This document shows, in pieces, positions 18,062 through 27,589 of a stretch of 64,000 nucleotides of DNA; within the stretch, counting starts at the first letter, position 1, and each line of letters begins with the position of its first letter. Made by a program: the position numbers and the translations under genes. The stretch is from contig CP102060.1 in the NCBI GenBank assembly GCA_024579835.1, forward strand, positions 868,001 to 932,000, read 5' to 3'. The DNA is from Clostridiaceae bacterium HFYG-1003 (GTDB lineage Bacteria > Bacillota > Clostridia > Clostridiales > Clostridiaceae). The notes beneath the pieces were generated by a model that was not told where the DNA came from, searched no databases, and saw only the letters and a list, made by a program, of their open reading frames with translations.

Positions 18062-18316
18062 ATGACCTGGATTTATTGGATCATCTTTGGAGCCTTGGTT
18101 GGGTGGATCGCAGGAAAGATCACGAAGACCAGCCGCAGCATGTCAACGTTCCAGAGTGTCATCATCGGTATTGTAGGTTCCGCTGTCGGAGGCTTTATCG
18201 GTGATTTTCTCGGAGTGGGCACGGTAGACGGCTTCAATCTGGGAAGTATTGTTCTTGGTGTTATAGGTGCGATTATTGTGCTATGGCTGGTCAATCGCGG
18301 AACTAAGCGACGCTGA
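18062..18316 (+). CDS. GlsB/YeaQ/YmgE family small membrane protein
   Basis: An 84-aa protein with three hydrophobic, Gly-rich segments: WIYWIIFGALVGWIAGKI, then SVIIGIVGSAVGGFIGDFLG, then LGSIVLGVIGAIIVLWLV. This is the transglycosylase-associated (GlsB/YeaQ/YmgE) pattern. Length and Gly spacing match the family, which is linked to general stress in Firmicutes; the molecular function is unsettled. GGGAGGA precedes the ATG. It stands alone between two terminators. Confidence 0.85.
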   Translation: MTWIYWIIFGALVGWIAGKITKTSRSMSTFQSVIIGIVGSAVGGFIGDFLGVGTVDGFNLGSIVLGVIGAIIVLWLVNRGTKRR

Positions 18317-18348
18317 AGCCGCCCGCAATCATAGGTACTCAATCCAAC

Positions 18349-18391
18349 AGCGCTAAGCTTGAAACCTTGGGTTTCAAGCTTAGCGCTTTGT
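18349..18391 (+). terminator. intrinsic terminator after the GlsB-like gene
   Basis: A perfect 17-bp stem pairs 18349-18365 with 18371-18387 around a 5-nt loop, followed by TTGTGT. The stem is much stronger than its T-tract. Confidence 0.85.
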
Positions 18392-18397
18392 GTGTCG

Positions 18398-18406
18398 TGG
18401 TATAAT
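18398..18406 (+). promoter_or_regulatory. extended -10 promoter of plsC
   Basis: TGGTATAAT (18398-18406) is an extended -10 element, 48 bp upstream of the plsC start. No good -35 is visible because the preceding DNA is the terminator stem. Confidence 0.45.
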
Positions 18407-18453
18407 TTAGTCAAACGGGCACCGGCCACAGGTGCCGCATGGAGGTGGATCCT

Positions 18454-19230
18454 TTGCTGCGTACGATCCTGTTCTTTGCTGAACTGGCGTTTTCTCTGAT
18501 TGGTTTGACTCCGAAGCTGAAAACCGCCAGGGATCTTCGGAAAACCAATCCCCGGGCTTCGTTTCTTTATGCTTCAAAAGTAGCCCACCGCTGGGTTCAG
18601 CCCAAGCTGAAGCTCATCGGCGCTGACTTCTATGTCCTGGGGAAGGAGAACATTCCACCGGAGCCGACGCCTTGCGTATTCATTGGAAACCATCAAAGCG
18701 AGTTTGACTTTGCCATGATGCTAGGTCTGATTGATAAGCCGCTGGGGTTTGTTGCCAAGAAAGAGCTGCTGCGCTATCCTTTTTTGCGGGACTGGATGAA
18801 GATGGCCAACTGCACCTTCATTGACCGGTCCACACCCAGGCGGGCCATGGAAGCCATTCTGGAAGGCATTGAAAATGTCCGTCAGGGTTACACCATGGTG
18901 ATCTATCCGGAAGGCACGACCAGTTCCGGCGGGGATATGCTGCCGTTCAAGCCGGGCGCGTTCAAGCTGGCGACAAAGCCGGAGGCGATCATTGTTCCGG
19001 TAGTGATCGAAGGATCGCATCAGCTGTTCGACTTATCGCGGCCGAAACGGCCCCGAGTCTGGATGTCTTTTCTTCCGGTCGTGGAGACCAAGGGCCTTAC
19101 CAAGGAAGAAATGGCTCAAGTGCCGGTACGGGTTGAAACGATGATCAAGAATGAACAGGAGCGGCTGAAAGAGCTGGAGACCACAAAGGATTTTCAAAAG
19201 TACCAGGACTATCGCCAGGAAATCGTCTAA
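18454..19230 (+). CDS. plsC: 1-acyl-sn-glycerol-3-phosphate acyltransferase
   Basis: A PlsC-family acyltransferase of 258 aa making phosphatidic acid at the membrane. The catalytic HX4D is NHQSEFD, the glycerophosphate-binding motif is NCTFIDR, and YPEGTTSSGG and IVPVVIEG follow in order. I place the start at TTG 18454 because GGAGGTGG lies 6 nt upstream. An in-frame ATG at 18439 (5 codons earlier) has only a poor site and contains that ribosome binding sequence. Its stop meets a relic reading frame on the opposite strand. Confidence 0.9.
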   Translation: MLRTILFFAELAFSLIGLTPKLKTARDLRKTNPRASFLYASKVAHRWVQPKLKLIGADFYVLGKENIPPEPTPCVFIGNHQSEFDFAMMLGLIDKPLGFVAKKELLRYPFLRDWMKMANCTFIDRSTPRRAMEAILEGIENVRQGYTMVIYPEGTTSSGGDMLPFKPGAFKLATKPEAIIVPVVIEGSHQLFDLSRPKRPRVWMSFLPVVETKGLTKEEMAQVPVRVETMIKNEQERLKELETTKDFQKYQDYRQEIV

Positions 19231-19457
19231 GAGGGAATTTCTGAGATAGTAAAGTAAATGAGACCGAAATAATCTTTCAGAGATTGATACAATTTAATGA
19301 TTGCATAAGTGATTCCGGTGGTCTTAAAGGCTAATTTTCCGCTCAGGTAGATGTATTTGGTCGAAACCCCATTGACACTTTTCTTGGTACTCAGGTCGCC
19401 GGAGTTGTACTTGAAACTTAAGCTGGTGCCGGTTTTGGCTGATTCTACACCTTCAAT
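19227..19457 (-). pseudogene. 3' fragment of an unrecognised gene
   Basis: On the minus strand 76 codons are open without a start codon, from just after an in-frame TAA (19458-19460) to a stop TAG at 19227-19229 that overlaps the end of plsC. The translated part (for example GTSLSFKYNSGDLSTKK, then TTGITYAIIKLYQSL) has normal protein composition and a GC-rich 5' part, unlike the AT-rich DNA beyond it. It looks like the C-terminal remnant of a gene cut at the edge of the insertion-sequence island. I do not recognise the family. Confidence 0.45.
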
Positions 19458-19460
19458 TTA

Positions 19461-19729
19461 TTTTTTAGATTGCTTTTAGTACATCCCAAATAACAGCATT
19501 TAACAAACGGTAGAAAATAAAAATTAATATTGATATTGTACAGATAATAAATAAAATGAAGGGGTAATAAGGGGTTAATTTAAGATGCTTTACGACCAGA
19601 TGGAGATATCATTGTACATCTGGAAGTTAAATACCTTAAAAAAAATTTGGCTCAATCACTTTTTATGTGGGATTATGATTTTCCCTGTTTACACGGAGAG
19701 GTCGACGTGGTAGCCTGACTGGCCGACTA
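19461..19729. other. AT-rich noncoding stretch left of the first IS630 element
   Basis: No open frame or RNA gene is recognisable. The only structure noted is a 7-bp inverted repeat, CCAGATG (19596-19602) with CATCTGG (19617-19623). Confidence 0.5.
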
Positions 19730-20955
19730 GTATCCTGTAACATCTTAATTTGTAATGATCACTGGGTATAAATGTTTCAATTTACAACGTGCATCTGTAA
19801 CATCGAATTGCCAGTCTACTGACTTTTGATTGTAGTTCCGCTTTGTAGCCCAAGACTTGACCTCTCGATCCATCATCTCAATTGACGAGATTCTTCGATT
19901 GAGACATTGAGTTGATAAAGCACTAAGTTCTATTTCGGCTATATTGAGCCAGCTTCCATGTTTTGGAGTATGATGGATCTCCAGTCGTTGACTCAGGCGG
20001 AACGCATGAGCTGGCGGAAACCGTTCATACAACGCTGAAATGTTGTGGGTGTTGAGATTATCCATCACAAGTATGACCTTCTCACAGTCCGGATAATCTT
20101 CTTCCAAAAGAATCCGAACCTGTTCCGCCCAATCCTGCTTGGTACGACGTTCCGATGCATCACATCGCCGCCAGCCACCTAAAGGTTCAGTAAAAAGGAA
20201 CAGGCTGCAAGTCCCTTTGCGAATATACTCGTTATCTTCCTTGCGGACATACCCAGGTGATGCCGGAATAGGCTTTCTGGCCTCATCCAGCAGCTGACAT
20301 GGCTTTTCATCCATACAAATGACAGGAATAGATGGATTGAAAGGGCGAGTATATACCGCCAGAACGTCTTCCATGCAAGCGACAAATGCTGCGTTTTGAT
20401 CCGGTGGAATGCACCAACACTTCTTCAGATGAGGTTGAAATTCGTTTTTTTTAGGATCCTGCCCACCGACGTATGAGAAATGGATGGCACAATCTCCAAC
20501 TTGACTGCTTCCTCTGCAACCAGACGTAAAGTCCAACGTTCAAACCCTGGAGGTGGATTGCTGCAGCAGATGGCAATAATTCTGGCTTCGACGTCTCCAG
20601 TAAGTTTAGGATCAATAGGTGGCTTTGTCCGTTTCTTTCGATCGAGCGCAGCTTCTAACCCCTGTGTAGCATAGGTTTTTCGAACTGTTTGGACCGTTTG
20701 CCGGTGCACATGAAAGCGCTCGGCAATCACCGGAGAACTGGCTTGGTTTGGATTATTCATGTCTGCAGCCAAGAGAATATTAGCGTGAAGAATTCGTTTC
20801 GCGGTTGCTTTTCCTTTATTGACAATATTTAGGAGTTTCACCCGCTCTTTCTCACTTAGGTCAACAACATAGGATACTTTAGGCATACTCTCACCTCCTA
20901 CTTATAGGATATCAGAATATGCTATTATAGTATAGTTTTAAATGTTACAATGTAC
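19730..20955 (-). mobile_element. IS630-family insertion sequence, two-ORF type
   Basis: About 1.23 kb. Termini GTATCCTGTAACAT (left, 19730-19743) and GTACATTGTAACAT (right, read inward from 20955) are imperfect inverted repeats. TA flanks both ends (19728-19729 and 20956-20957), the IS630/Tc1-type target duplication. It contains orfA and orfB joined by an A8 slippery run. Confidence 0.85.
19745..20886 (-). CDS. IS630-family transposase made by -1 frameshift (orfA plus orfB)
   Basis: OrfA starts at 20886 after AGGAGGTGAGAGT and holds the helix-turn-helix half ([18 protein letters not shown]). It stops near 20425. OrfB continues to 19745 with the DDE catalytic half: VICMDEKP (first Asp), LVMDNLNTH (second Asp) and NIAEIELSA (Glu). 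The frames meet at an A8 run (plus-strand T8, 20445-20452), where a -1 shift reads [10 protein letters not shown] in place of LKKTNFNLI and a stop. The fused product would be about 380 aa, normal for the family. Programmed frameshifting is typical of such IS630 members, so the element may be active. Confidence 0.85.
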
Positions 20956-20973
20956 TAGCCCAGCATTTATGCA

Positions 20974-21007
20974 GCCTAGCGGCAAGGCTGGCGGAACCAC
21001 GCCGACA
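20974..21007. other. short inverted repeats between the IS630 element and the amidase gene
   Basis: CAGCCT-AGCGGCA-AGGCTG is followed by GGCG-GAACCA-CGCC. They are GC-rich islands in AT-rich DNA, possibly a relic. No T-run follows and no function is evident. Confidence 0.35.
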
Positions 21008-21096
21008 GAGGCTCCATGTCAACTTGGGAAAATCCCACAGTTTTTGTGATTGACCCAAAAAAATTTATTGAAGAATATAAATAAAAGGAGTTTGCT

Positions 21097-22290
21097 ATGA
21101 AAAAACTAAACCACATAAGTGTATTTCTAATGGTCCTAATTTTTATTTCAACTTTTATAAATCCAACCCAGGTTTCTGCTGAAGTTCAGAATGACTTTGA
21201 AAATACATCCGTTAATTTTCTTAAAACTTATTTCTTAACCAGAGATAATGTCGATGCCAATTATATTTCTCCCAAGTATGAGAACGTTAACATCGAAAAT
21301 TATATAAACAATCGTATTGACATTGAAAGCTCTGTTAAAAAAGCAGCTCATATCATCAAATTTGATTATAAAATTACCGCTACTTTGATTAATAAGGAGA
21401 ATCGCGATTCTCTTGATTATCTTACTTATGGAGTTAGACGTGATTTCACTTATGAAGGTATTGATAGTCCTACCGTAGTTTCCGATGAAGTTGTGGTGAT
21501 TGGCAGTAAAAATATGATCGTCGATGTACTATTTCCAAATGATCCTATAGAAAAAGAGTTAAGGGGTACTTCGGAAAAGATAAACTTATCAAAAAGTCAA
21601 AGACTCGATTCATTAGACGTGGATTCGATCAATTTTCGAGCAAAGGAGTATAAAGAAAGACTTCTCAAATCCATTGAAGCGGCTCAAGTGGTTGAAAAAG
21701 ATGTATATGGGATTGAAGGCAGCACTTCGTTGGATCCCATAAGTTCCTCCAAAAGTCTAACTTGGGCGAAAGCTAATTATAACAAGTATTCCCCCCTAAG
21801 TAGATCATCTATTGTACCATATTATGATTTTAGTAAAATTTCAGGAAGTTATGATTGCACAAACTTTGTATCACATGCATTATTAGCAGGTGGGGCTAAT
21901 CTTTTTAATAATGGAAATCCATCAACAGGATGGTGGTATGCTTCGCTGAATAGCAGAAGCTATTCTTGGCCGTCGGTCAACTATTTATTTTCATTTCTAA
22001 CTACAACCCATTCCAAAGGTCCAGTTGCTTCCTCAGTAAAATATAAAATCTTTGATGAAAGGTATGAATATCCTTTTTCATTGGGAGATATAGTCCAATT
22101 TGGTAATACTAGTGCCTGGGGGCACAGTACAATTATAATGGGTTTTTATGTTTATAATCCGGCTTCCCCCTATCGATATGGAACTTTGGTAATAGGACGC
22201 ACATCACCAACTCAATATAACTTTAATCTTAAGGTGGAAGACTCCAACTATGATAATAAACGAGTACTAGTGGTTGAAGGTACCTATTAA
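21097..22290 (+). CDS. secreted protein with amidase_6 (papain-like) domain
   Basis: A 397-aa exported protein. A signal peptide covers about residues 1-29 (cleavage after VSA). An N-terminal domain of about 190 residues has no family I recognise. From about 225 to the end there is an amidase_6-type domain: ANYNKYSPLS, the catalytic SGSYDCTNFVSHALLAGG with its Cys, and a WGHSTII histidine. AAAAGGAG precedes the ATG. Codon use is strongly AT-rich compared with the flanking chromosome and the gene sits between IS elements, so it was probably acquired. It may cut wall peptides or amides; the substrate is unknown. A lipoprotein gene starts 1 bp after its stop. Confidence 0.85.
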   Translation: MKKLNHISVFLMVLIFISTFINPTQVSAEVQNDFENTSVNFLKTYFLTRDNVDANYISPKYENVNIENYINNRIDIESSVKKAAHIIKFDYKITATLINKENRDSLDYLTYGVRRDFTYEGIDSPTVVSDEVVVIGSKNMIVDVLFPNDPIEKELRGTSEKINLSKSQRLDSLDVDSINFRAKEYKERLLKSIEAAQVVEKDVYGIEGSTSLDPISSSKSLTWAKANYNKYSPLSRSSIVPYYDFSKISGSYDCTNFVSHALLAGGANLFNNGNPSTGWWYASLNSRSYSWPSVNYLFSFLTTTHSKGPVASSVKYKIFDERYEYPFSLGDIVQFGNTSAWGHSTIIMGFYVYNPASPYRYGTLVIGRTSPTQYNFNLKVEDSNYDNKRVLVVEGTY

Positions 22291-22291
22291 T

Positions 22292-22807
22292 ATGACTCGA
22301 AATGCACGAATTAATTTTTTAACGATAATACTATTGTTTACTCTATCAATAGCCGGTGCTTGTAGTAAAGAGCCTGAATTTGATCCAGAATCGTTAAGCT
22401 ATGCAGATGAACTAGCCCTTCCGGATGGCTTTGATAATTTAAGCCTCGAAGAAGGCGCAAAAAAACTCTTTAGAACCGATCTAGAAATGAAAGATGGACA
22501 AAAGTCCGGCCTGGTTCAATTTAAGGTTTATAATAAAGGGGACAAAATTTCACCTGGGATCATCTATATTTCGATAGAAGACTACAATAAAGCCAAGGTT
22601 CCTCTAGCCTCCAATATAAATTATGATGGTCAGGGAATCTATCTGATAAAGCAAAACGACGAATGGAAAGTGCTGAAATTACCGATTATACACTATAATG
22701 AAAGCTCTTCTTCACCTAAAGACAAAGCCATCATAAACGTGGATGGCACTATTGCTATGATGCCCTTTACATTCCAGGGAATAATAATTTTTATTCCAGT
22801 TAAGTAG
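22292..22807 (+). CDS. small lipoprotein paired with the amidase
   Basis: A 171-aa protein with a lipoprotein signal (hydrophobic stretch, then SIAGAC) and an otherwise soluble, beta-rich body I do not recognise. A TTG opens the frame at 22274, but ATG 22292 has GAAGG upstream and gives a proper signal. The ATG lies 1 bp after the amidase stop, so the two are cotranscribed. It may be a partner or immunity-like factor for the amidase; that is inference from position only. The same AT-rich composition marks both. Confidence 0.75.
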   Translation: MTRNARINFLTIILLFTLSIAGACSKEPEFDPESLSYADELALPDGFDNLSLEEGAKKLFRTDLEMKDGQKSGLVQFKVYNKGDKISPGIIYISIEDYNKAKVPLASNINYDGQGIYLIKQNDEWKVLKLPIIHYNESSSSPKDKAIINVDGTIAMMPFTFQGIIIFIPVK

Positions 22808-22821
22808 AGGGTTATGAATAA

Positions 22822-24416
22822 TTGCTACTTTTCAGGAAGCAATTGCATAAACCTCGAAAGATATGTAGAAATTGAAGACTTGGTTTTTGTCAAAAAAAGA
22901 AGCAAGCTGCTTCCTCAGGTTGCGGAAGGAATTCATCACAACAAAACTAACACAGATCATCACCTCAGTGGCTTGCTGTGTTCTCTCCATAATTCTGTCT
23001 AGACCATACTTCCGTTTGCTTTCTCCGATTTTGGCTTCCACCATATTGCGATCGCCAGCCTCCTGGACCTCTGCTGCTCGCTGCTGCTGGCGCACCTGAG
23101 GATCCTTTGGGGGTCTGCCAAGTGCCGGACCGTTCATTCGAATATTCTTGCTTTTGCAGAATGCCAGGTTGGCTTTGTTTCGATATATCTTATCTGCCAG
23201 GATCCTTTCAGGATATGATCCTGTTCTTTCTTTGTAACGCTCAGCACTCTCTTGCAAGGTCAGGGCTTCATTGAAGTTTTCAAACGAAAAGTACTCCATT
23301 CGAACATACCCCTCCACCGTTGAGAGGGCAATTTTCGAACCAAACTCGGTGTTGACGGATGCCTTGCCCTGCTTGATAGGCCTTACCCAGGGCTGGGACA
23401 CACTGACAATTCGACGTTCGATCCGGTTAATTTTTAACTTCCACATCTCAAACTGCTGATCATGAATCAAAGACAGTGTCTTGAGTGCATCGATCGTCTT
23501 TGGGCTGATGGGTTTGTTCATGGCTGGTGAGTCAAAGTATCCCAGGCAGCGTTTCAGCAATTTCAAGAGAATACCCTGTTTTTCTCGGAACTGGGCTGGA
23601 GTATTTTTTTCGATTTGGAGATGCTCAAATAAGCCTGTCTGGCACGATTCAACAATGACTTCTGAGTTTTGGTAATGGGTTTTCCTCGTGTTATTTCTAG
23701 ATGACGCATGGCTGAACAGACCGCCTCATACAGGAGGCGGATATCCGTCGGGAAGTGGATGTCTTGTGGAACACAGGTAGCATCCAGGATCAACGTACCG
23801 CTGCTTGTCTGTAACAAGTCATTGACCGAAGAAGTGCTTGACTCAGAGCCTTGGAGATCGCTTTCCCCCGAATGGCCGCCGCTCGAATCATCATCACTAT
23901 CATCATTGGACGATGGTTTCTTTAAGGGATTCTGAGCAATAATGGCTTCATTGATTTGGCAAATTTCTGCGGCTGTAAAGCGTTGCCTGAAGTAAGACAT
24001 CAAGCTGGTATCAAAGGGCAATTCACTTGAGAATTCTTCGAATCCGAGGAAAAACTGAAGATATGGATTTTCACGAACCAGCTCAATCAAATCCGCATCA
24101 GAGACATTCAAGGCTTGTTTGAGAAAAAGAGCGCCAAAGGCCAGTCTGGATGAGTATGCCCGGTTGCCACGAGGCCCATTGAACTTAGTGGCATAGATTT
24201 CTTCGATGAGATCCCAGGGCATTTGATGGGATAATTTCACCCATCGATTGGAGGGATCAATGCTGACCCCATGGAAACCACTTGGGTATTCAAACACCGA
24301 AATTTGACGATTTCTCTTCTTAAAACCCATAAAAATCTCTTGAATACGAGCAAAAATGCTGAAATTTAATGAAAACTTATAACTTTATTATACCAGAAAC
24401 CAGCTGAAAGTGGCTT
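22822..24416 (-). mobile_element. IS5/IS1182-like insertion sequence (approximate ends)
   Basis: The ends are estimated from an imperfect inverted repeat, GCTACTTTTCAG (22824-22835) and GCCACTTTCAG read inward from 24414. The transposase stop codon lies inside the left repeat. No clear target duplication was found, so the edges may be off by several bases. Confidence 0.6.
22832..24330 (-). pseudogene. IS5/IS1182-type transposase split by a frameshift
   Basis: The N-terminal part (24330 to about 23604) has the DUF772 region (RLAFGALFLKQALNVSDADL, then FDTSLMSYFRQRF) and the first catalytic Asp in LILDATCVPQD. The rest (to 22832) continues with ERILADKIYRNKANLAFCK and RNMVEAKIGESKRKYGLD, carrying the other catalytic residues. 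The halves are joined at an A7 run (plus-strand T7, 23604-23610): a -1 shift reads SKKNTPAQFREKQG into the second frame. The family usually has one continuous frame, so this is more likely an inactivating slip than programmed frameshifting. Total about 499 codons. Confidence 0.75.
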
Positions 24417-24462
24417 GAACACTGTGTTCCGGGCCCATTCAGCAGTCTCTATTGCTCCCCTA

Positions 24463-25566
24463 ATTAAACCTTGCGCATATTAAGAGGCATATTTTGTGGT
24501 TTTTGAATGGAAGAACCCCCTGATTTTATTAGGACGCAATTGCACAGTTTTTAAATGAGATCGAACATTATGTTCAAGCTCATCATCGCTCCTGGGACTT
24601 GGTTTTTTACTTATGCCACGTTTGAGATCGCTGTTGAGCAATTCATCAGGATTGTACTCTGGGGCATACGGTGGCAGGTAGAACAGCTCAATTTCTTCCT
24701 TATGCTTTTCTACCCACGCCATGACTTTTTTAGCGTGATGAACCCGCAGATTATCGAGCACCAGGAATACTTTCTTGTTGCTGTCATGCACTAACCGCCG
24801 CATAAAATCAATCAGTTTGTCGGCATTCATGTTGTCTTTATAGAGGACAAAGCGCAATTTTCCTCGATTGGAAATTGCTGAAAGCATGTTGATCTTGATA
24901 TGCTTTGCTTCGGTTCGAACCACCGGCGTTTGTCCGATTGGCGCATACCCACGCAAGCAAGTTGACTGGTTTTGCAATCCGGTTTCATCTCCAAAGAAAA
25001 TCTCTGCATTCTCAGCCTCTGCTCGTTCAGTAATGCCAGGAAACTCAGTTTCGACCCAGTGCTGCACCTTCTCTGTGTCTTGCTTGTAGGCGCGTTTCAT
25101 CGGCCGCTGGACTGAGAATCCCCACCGCGCCAAGTAGACCCCTAAAGTAGATACGGGCAGGCTGATTTTATACTTTTCATAAATGAGCTCTGCAATGGTT
25201 TTTCTGCTCCACATGCAGTCTTTGAACTTCAATTGATCCGGTGTCTTATCAACCAGGATTTGCTGTATTTCCTTTTCCTGGGCAGGAGTAAGGGTTCGTT
25301 TCGCACCCTCTCGGCGACCACGCTTTTGGGGCTTGATCCCTGCGATCCCGCCTTCCTTGTATTGTTTCTTAGTGTTCTGGACGTGCCGCAAGCTTACATC
25401 TAAGATTTCTGCTATTTCCTCATTCGTTTTACCTTTTTCTGATAGTCGGATGATGTTCTTGCGAATCTGATATTGTTCTTCCGGACTAAGCCGTACTGCT
25501 TGGGTTTTTAAATCATTATTCATACGATTATTATATCAAAAATCATCAAGAAACGCAAGGTTTATT
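24463..25566 (-). mobile_element. IS630-family insertion sequence, single-ORF type
   Basis: About 1.1 kb. Inverted ends ATTAAACCTTGCGCAT (left, from 24463) and AATAAACCTTGCGTTT (right, read inward from 25566). TA dinucleotides flank both ends (24461-24462, 25567-25568). It contains one intact transposase gene. Confidence 0.88.
24480..25523 (-). CDS. IS630-family transposase, intact
   Basis: A 347-aa transposase. Two N-terminal helix-turn-helix units (TNEEIAEILDVSLRHVQNTKK and the winged-helix segment) are followed by the DDE domain: FFGDETGL, LVLDNLRVHH and YAPEYNPDELLNSDLKRG. The catalytic acids are present and the frame is unbroken, so it could be functional. It differs clearly in sequence from the IS630 copy at 19.7 kb, so the two arrived independently. 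Confidence 0.92.
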   Translation of the reverse strand: MNNDLKTQAVRLSPEEQYQIRKNIIRLSEKGKTNEEIAEILDVSLRHVQNTKKQYKEGGIAGIKPQKRGRREGAKRTLTPAQEKEIQQILVDKTPDQLKFKDCMWSRKTIAELIYEKYKISLPVSTLGVYLARWGFSVQRPMKRAYKQDTEKVQHWVETEFPGITERAEAENAEIFFGDETGLQNQSTCLRGYAPIGQTPVVRTEAKHIKINMLSAISNRGKLRFVLYKDNMNADKLIDFMRRLVHDSNKKVFLVLDNLRVHHAKKVMAWVEKHKEEIELFYLPPYAPEYNPDELLNSDLKRGISKKPSPRSDDELEHNVRSHLKTVQLRPNKIRGFFHSKTTKYAS

Positions 25567-25568
25567 TA

Positions 25569-25831
25569 GCGAGTCAATAAGTAGTTTCACTTTGATCCAA
25601 CTATCTACTGGATAATATAAAAAAGCGGCATATTACCCTATGTTAATTCAAGACAAGAAGGAGATAACCCGGAAACATCTAGGAATCGTTTGTTTCAATC
25701 AGCTACTATGCGCATCAAACAGAAACCTGAGCAGCCTTGAGTGTCACATGTTTATGGAATGTACGACGGGGGTTGTACTGGGAAGTGCATTATGTCTAGA
25801 GGATTTGATACAACACCAATCTCAACGCAGC
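25569..25831. other. noncoding stretch between IS elements
   Basis: No convincing gene. A short frame at 25640-25843 runs into the IS1634 end and has no family features. On the minus strand, 25796-25836 would continue the transposase relic of 27585-27689 for 12 codons before a TAG. Confidence 0.5.
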
Positions 25832-27589
25832 GTAATATCCTGAAGTCCCGGAGCATAATACCTTTAAATCTTGGAAACCATTGAAAATACCGGCTTTCAG
25901 GATTTATTTTGCTTGTAATTACTCTTAAATAGGTATAAAAAATAACTATGGATGGCGCGATCATGGCGAAAATAAGTACTCAAATCATCAATGGCACCGA
26001 ATATGTCTATGAAGATCAGCCGTATTGGGACAAAAAGAAGAAGCAGAGCTCGCACAGGCGAGTCTACATCGGCAGACAAATCGATGGTGAATTTGTGCCC
26101 AATAAAAAATATCTCCTGCAGCAGGAACTCAATGAGCTCAAGGCTGAGGTCAAGCCAGGTCCTATCCCCACCGAAGTCTGCAAGCAAGTTTTATGGCGCA
26201 ACTCACCTTCTTGACCAAATCGCTGAGAAAACCGGAGTCTTCGAGGACTTGAAAAGCTGTTTCCCCGATGACTACGAGAAAATCCTCTCCCTTGCTTACT
26301 TTCTGGTGCTCGAAGGCCATAACCCGGTGTATCGGTTCAGCCGCTGGGCCAAGTCTCATCAGCACCCCTATGGGGCGGACCTGCCCTCCCAGCGCATCAG
26401 CGAGTTGTTTGCGTCCATTGACGAGGCCGGCAAAATGGCTTTTTTCAGTAAGCAGGCCCACCGTCGATCCGAGACCGAATACCTGGCTTATGACACCACC
26501 TCGATCTCATCCTATTCCCAAATGATTAAACAGGCCAAGTATGGGAATGACAAAGAACATGATCCGCTGCCCCAGATCAATCTGGCCCTGCTGGTGGGAG
26601 AGACCTCAGGGCTGCCGGTCTACTATCGCAAGCTCCCCGGCAATATCCCGGATGTCAAAACCATCCGACAACTGCTCAATGAACTGGATTTTCTGCAGAT
26701 CGATAAGGTGAAGCTGGTTCTTGACCGGAGTTTTTGCAGCGAGAAAAATATTAATGCGCTCTATCAGCAGCATCATAAATTTCTCATCGCGGGCAAGACA
26801 TCCTTGAAATTCATCCAGGATAAACTCAATACCGTGCGGGACGGCTTCGTCTGTCGGGGAAACTATCATTCCGGATCAAATCTCTACATGCAGTCATTCA
26901 CCATGGATTGGGCTTACTCCGAGACCAAGCCCCGCAGTGGCGAAGTGGTCAAAGGGATCCGACGGATCTACGTTCACTATTACTTTAATGACCAGCACGC
27001 CACGGATGACAAGATTCGGATGAACAAGTTATTGGACCAGCTGGAAGAAGAACTTGCATCAGGCAAGCGGGTCCCCGAGCATCAAAAACTCTATGACAAT
27101 TACTTTCACACCGTCACGACTCCAGTGCGTGGCACCAAGACCGATGCGAACCAGGAAGCCATCGATGCGGCCCTGAAGGACTGTGGCTGCTTCGTATTGA
27201 TGAGCAATGGCATTAAGGATCCTATGGAGGCGTTGCACGTCTATCAAGCCAAGGACCTCATTGAGAAGGCGTTCGGCGATCTGAAAGAACGCCTCAGCAT
27301 GCGCCGGGAATCCGTGGCATCAGAGGAGAACCTTGAGGGCAAGCTCTTTGTGCAATTCATCGCGCTGATTTTCATGTCTTACATCAAAAGAGCCATGGAT
27401 CAAGGCGGCCTGTTTAAAAATCGGACGATGCAGGAACTGCTTGATGATTTGGATGTCGTTGAGCGTTTCTATCACCCCTCCAGAAAGCCGCAAATAGGAG
27501 AGATCACCGAAAAGCAGAAAGCACTCTACGTCGCCATGGCGGTAGAGTGCCCTACATAGGTATAATTTTCCGGGACTTCAGGTTGTAAT
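25832..27589 (+). mobile_element. IS1634-family insertion sequence with 5-bp target duplication
   Basis: The element spans 25837-27584. Inverted ends A(T/A)CCTGAAGTCCCGG match over 14 of 15 bases (25837-25851 and 27570-27584) and continue imperfectly. The direct repeat GTAAT flanks both sides (25832-25836, 27585-27589). The target was a minus-strand relic of another transposase-like gene. Confidence 0.88.
25948..27559 (+). pseudogene. IS1634-family transposase broken by a +1 base
   Basis: The N-terminal frame (MDGAIMAKISTQIINGTEYV onward) is open to 26214. The catalytic part continues in the next frame to 27559: EYLAYDTTSISSYSQ (Asp), VKLVLDRSFCSEKN (Asp), DLIEKAFGDLKERLSMRR (Glu). Removing one T from the T4 run at 26189-26192 restores CKQVYGATHLLDQ, so a single-base insertion explains the break. 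An in-frame ATG at 25963 could also be the start. Apart from this, all catalytic segments are present, so inactivation looks recent. Confidence 0.82.

Noticed and set aside
20974-21007. Integron attC-like site
   Set aside because: The inverted repeats lack the conserved RYYYAAC and GTTRRRY core boxes, and no integrase is present.
25640-25843. 67-codon frame left of the IS1634 element
   Set aside because: It runs into the element end, which was inserted later, and has no family features.
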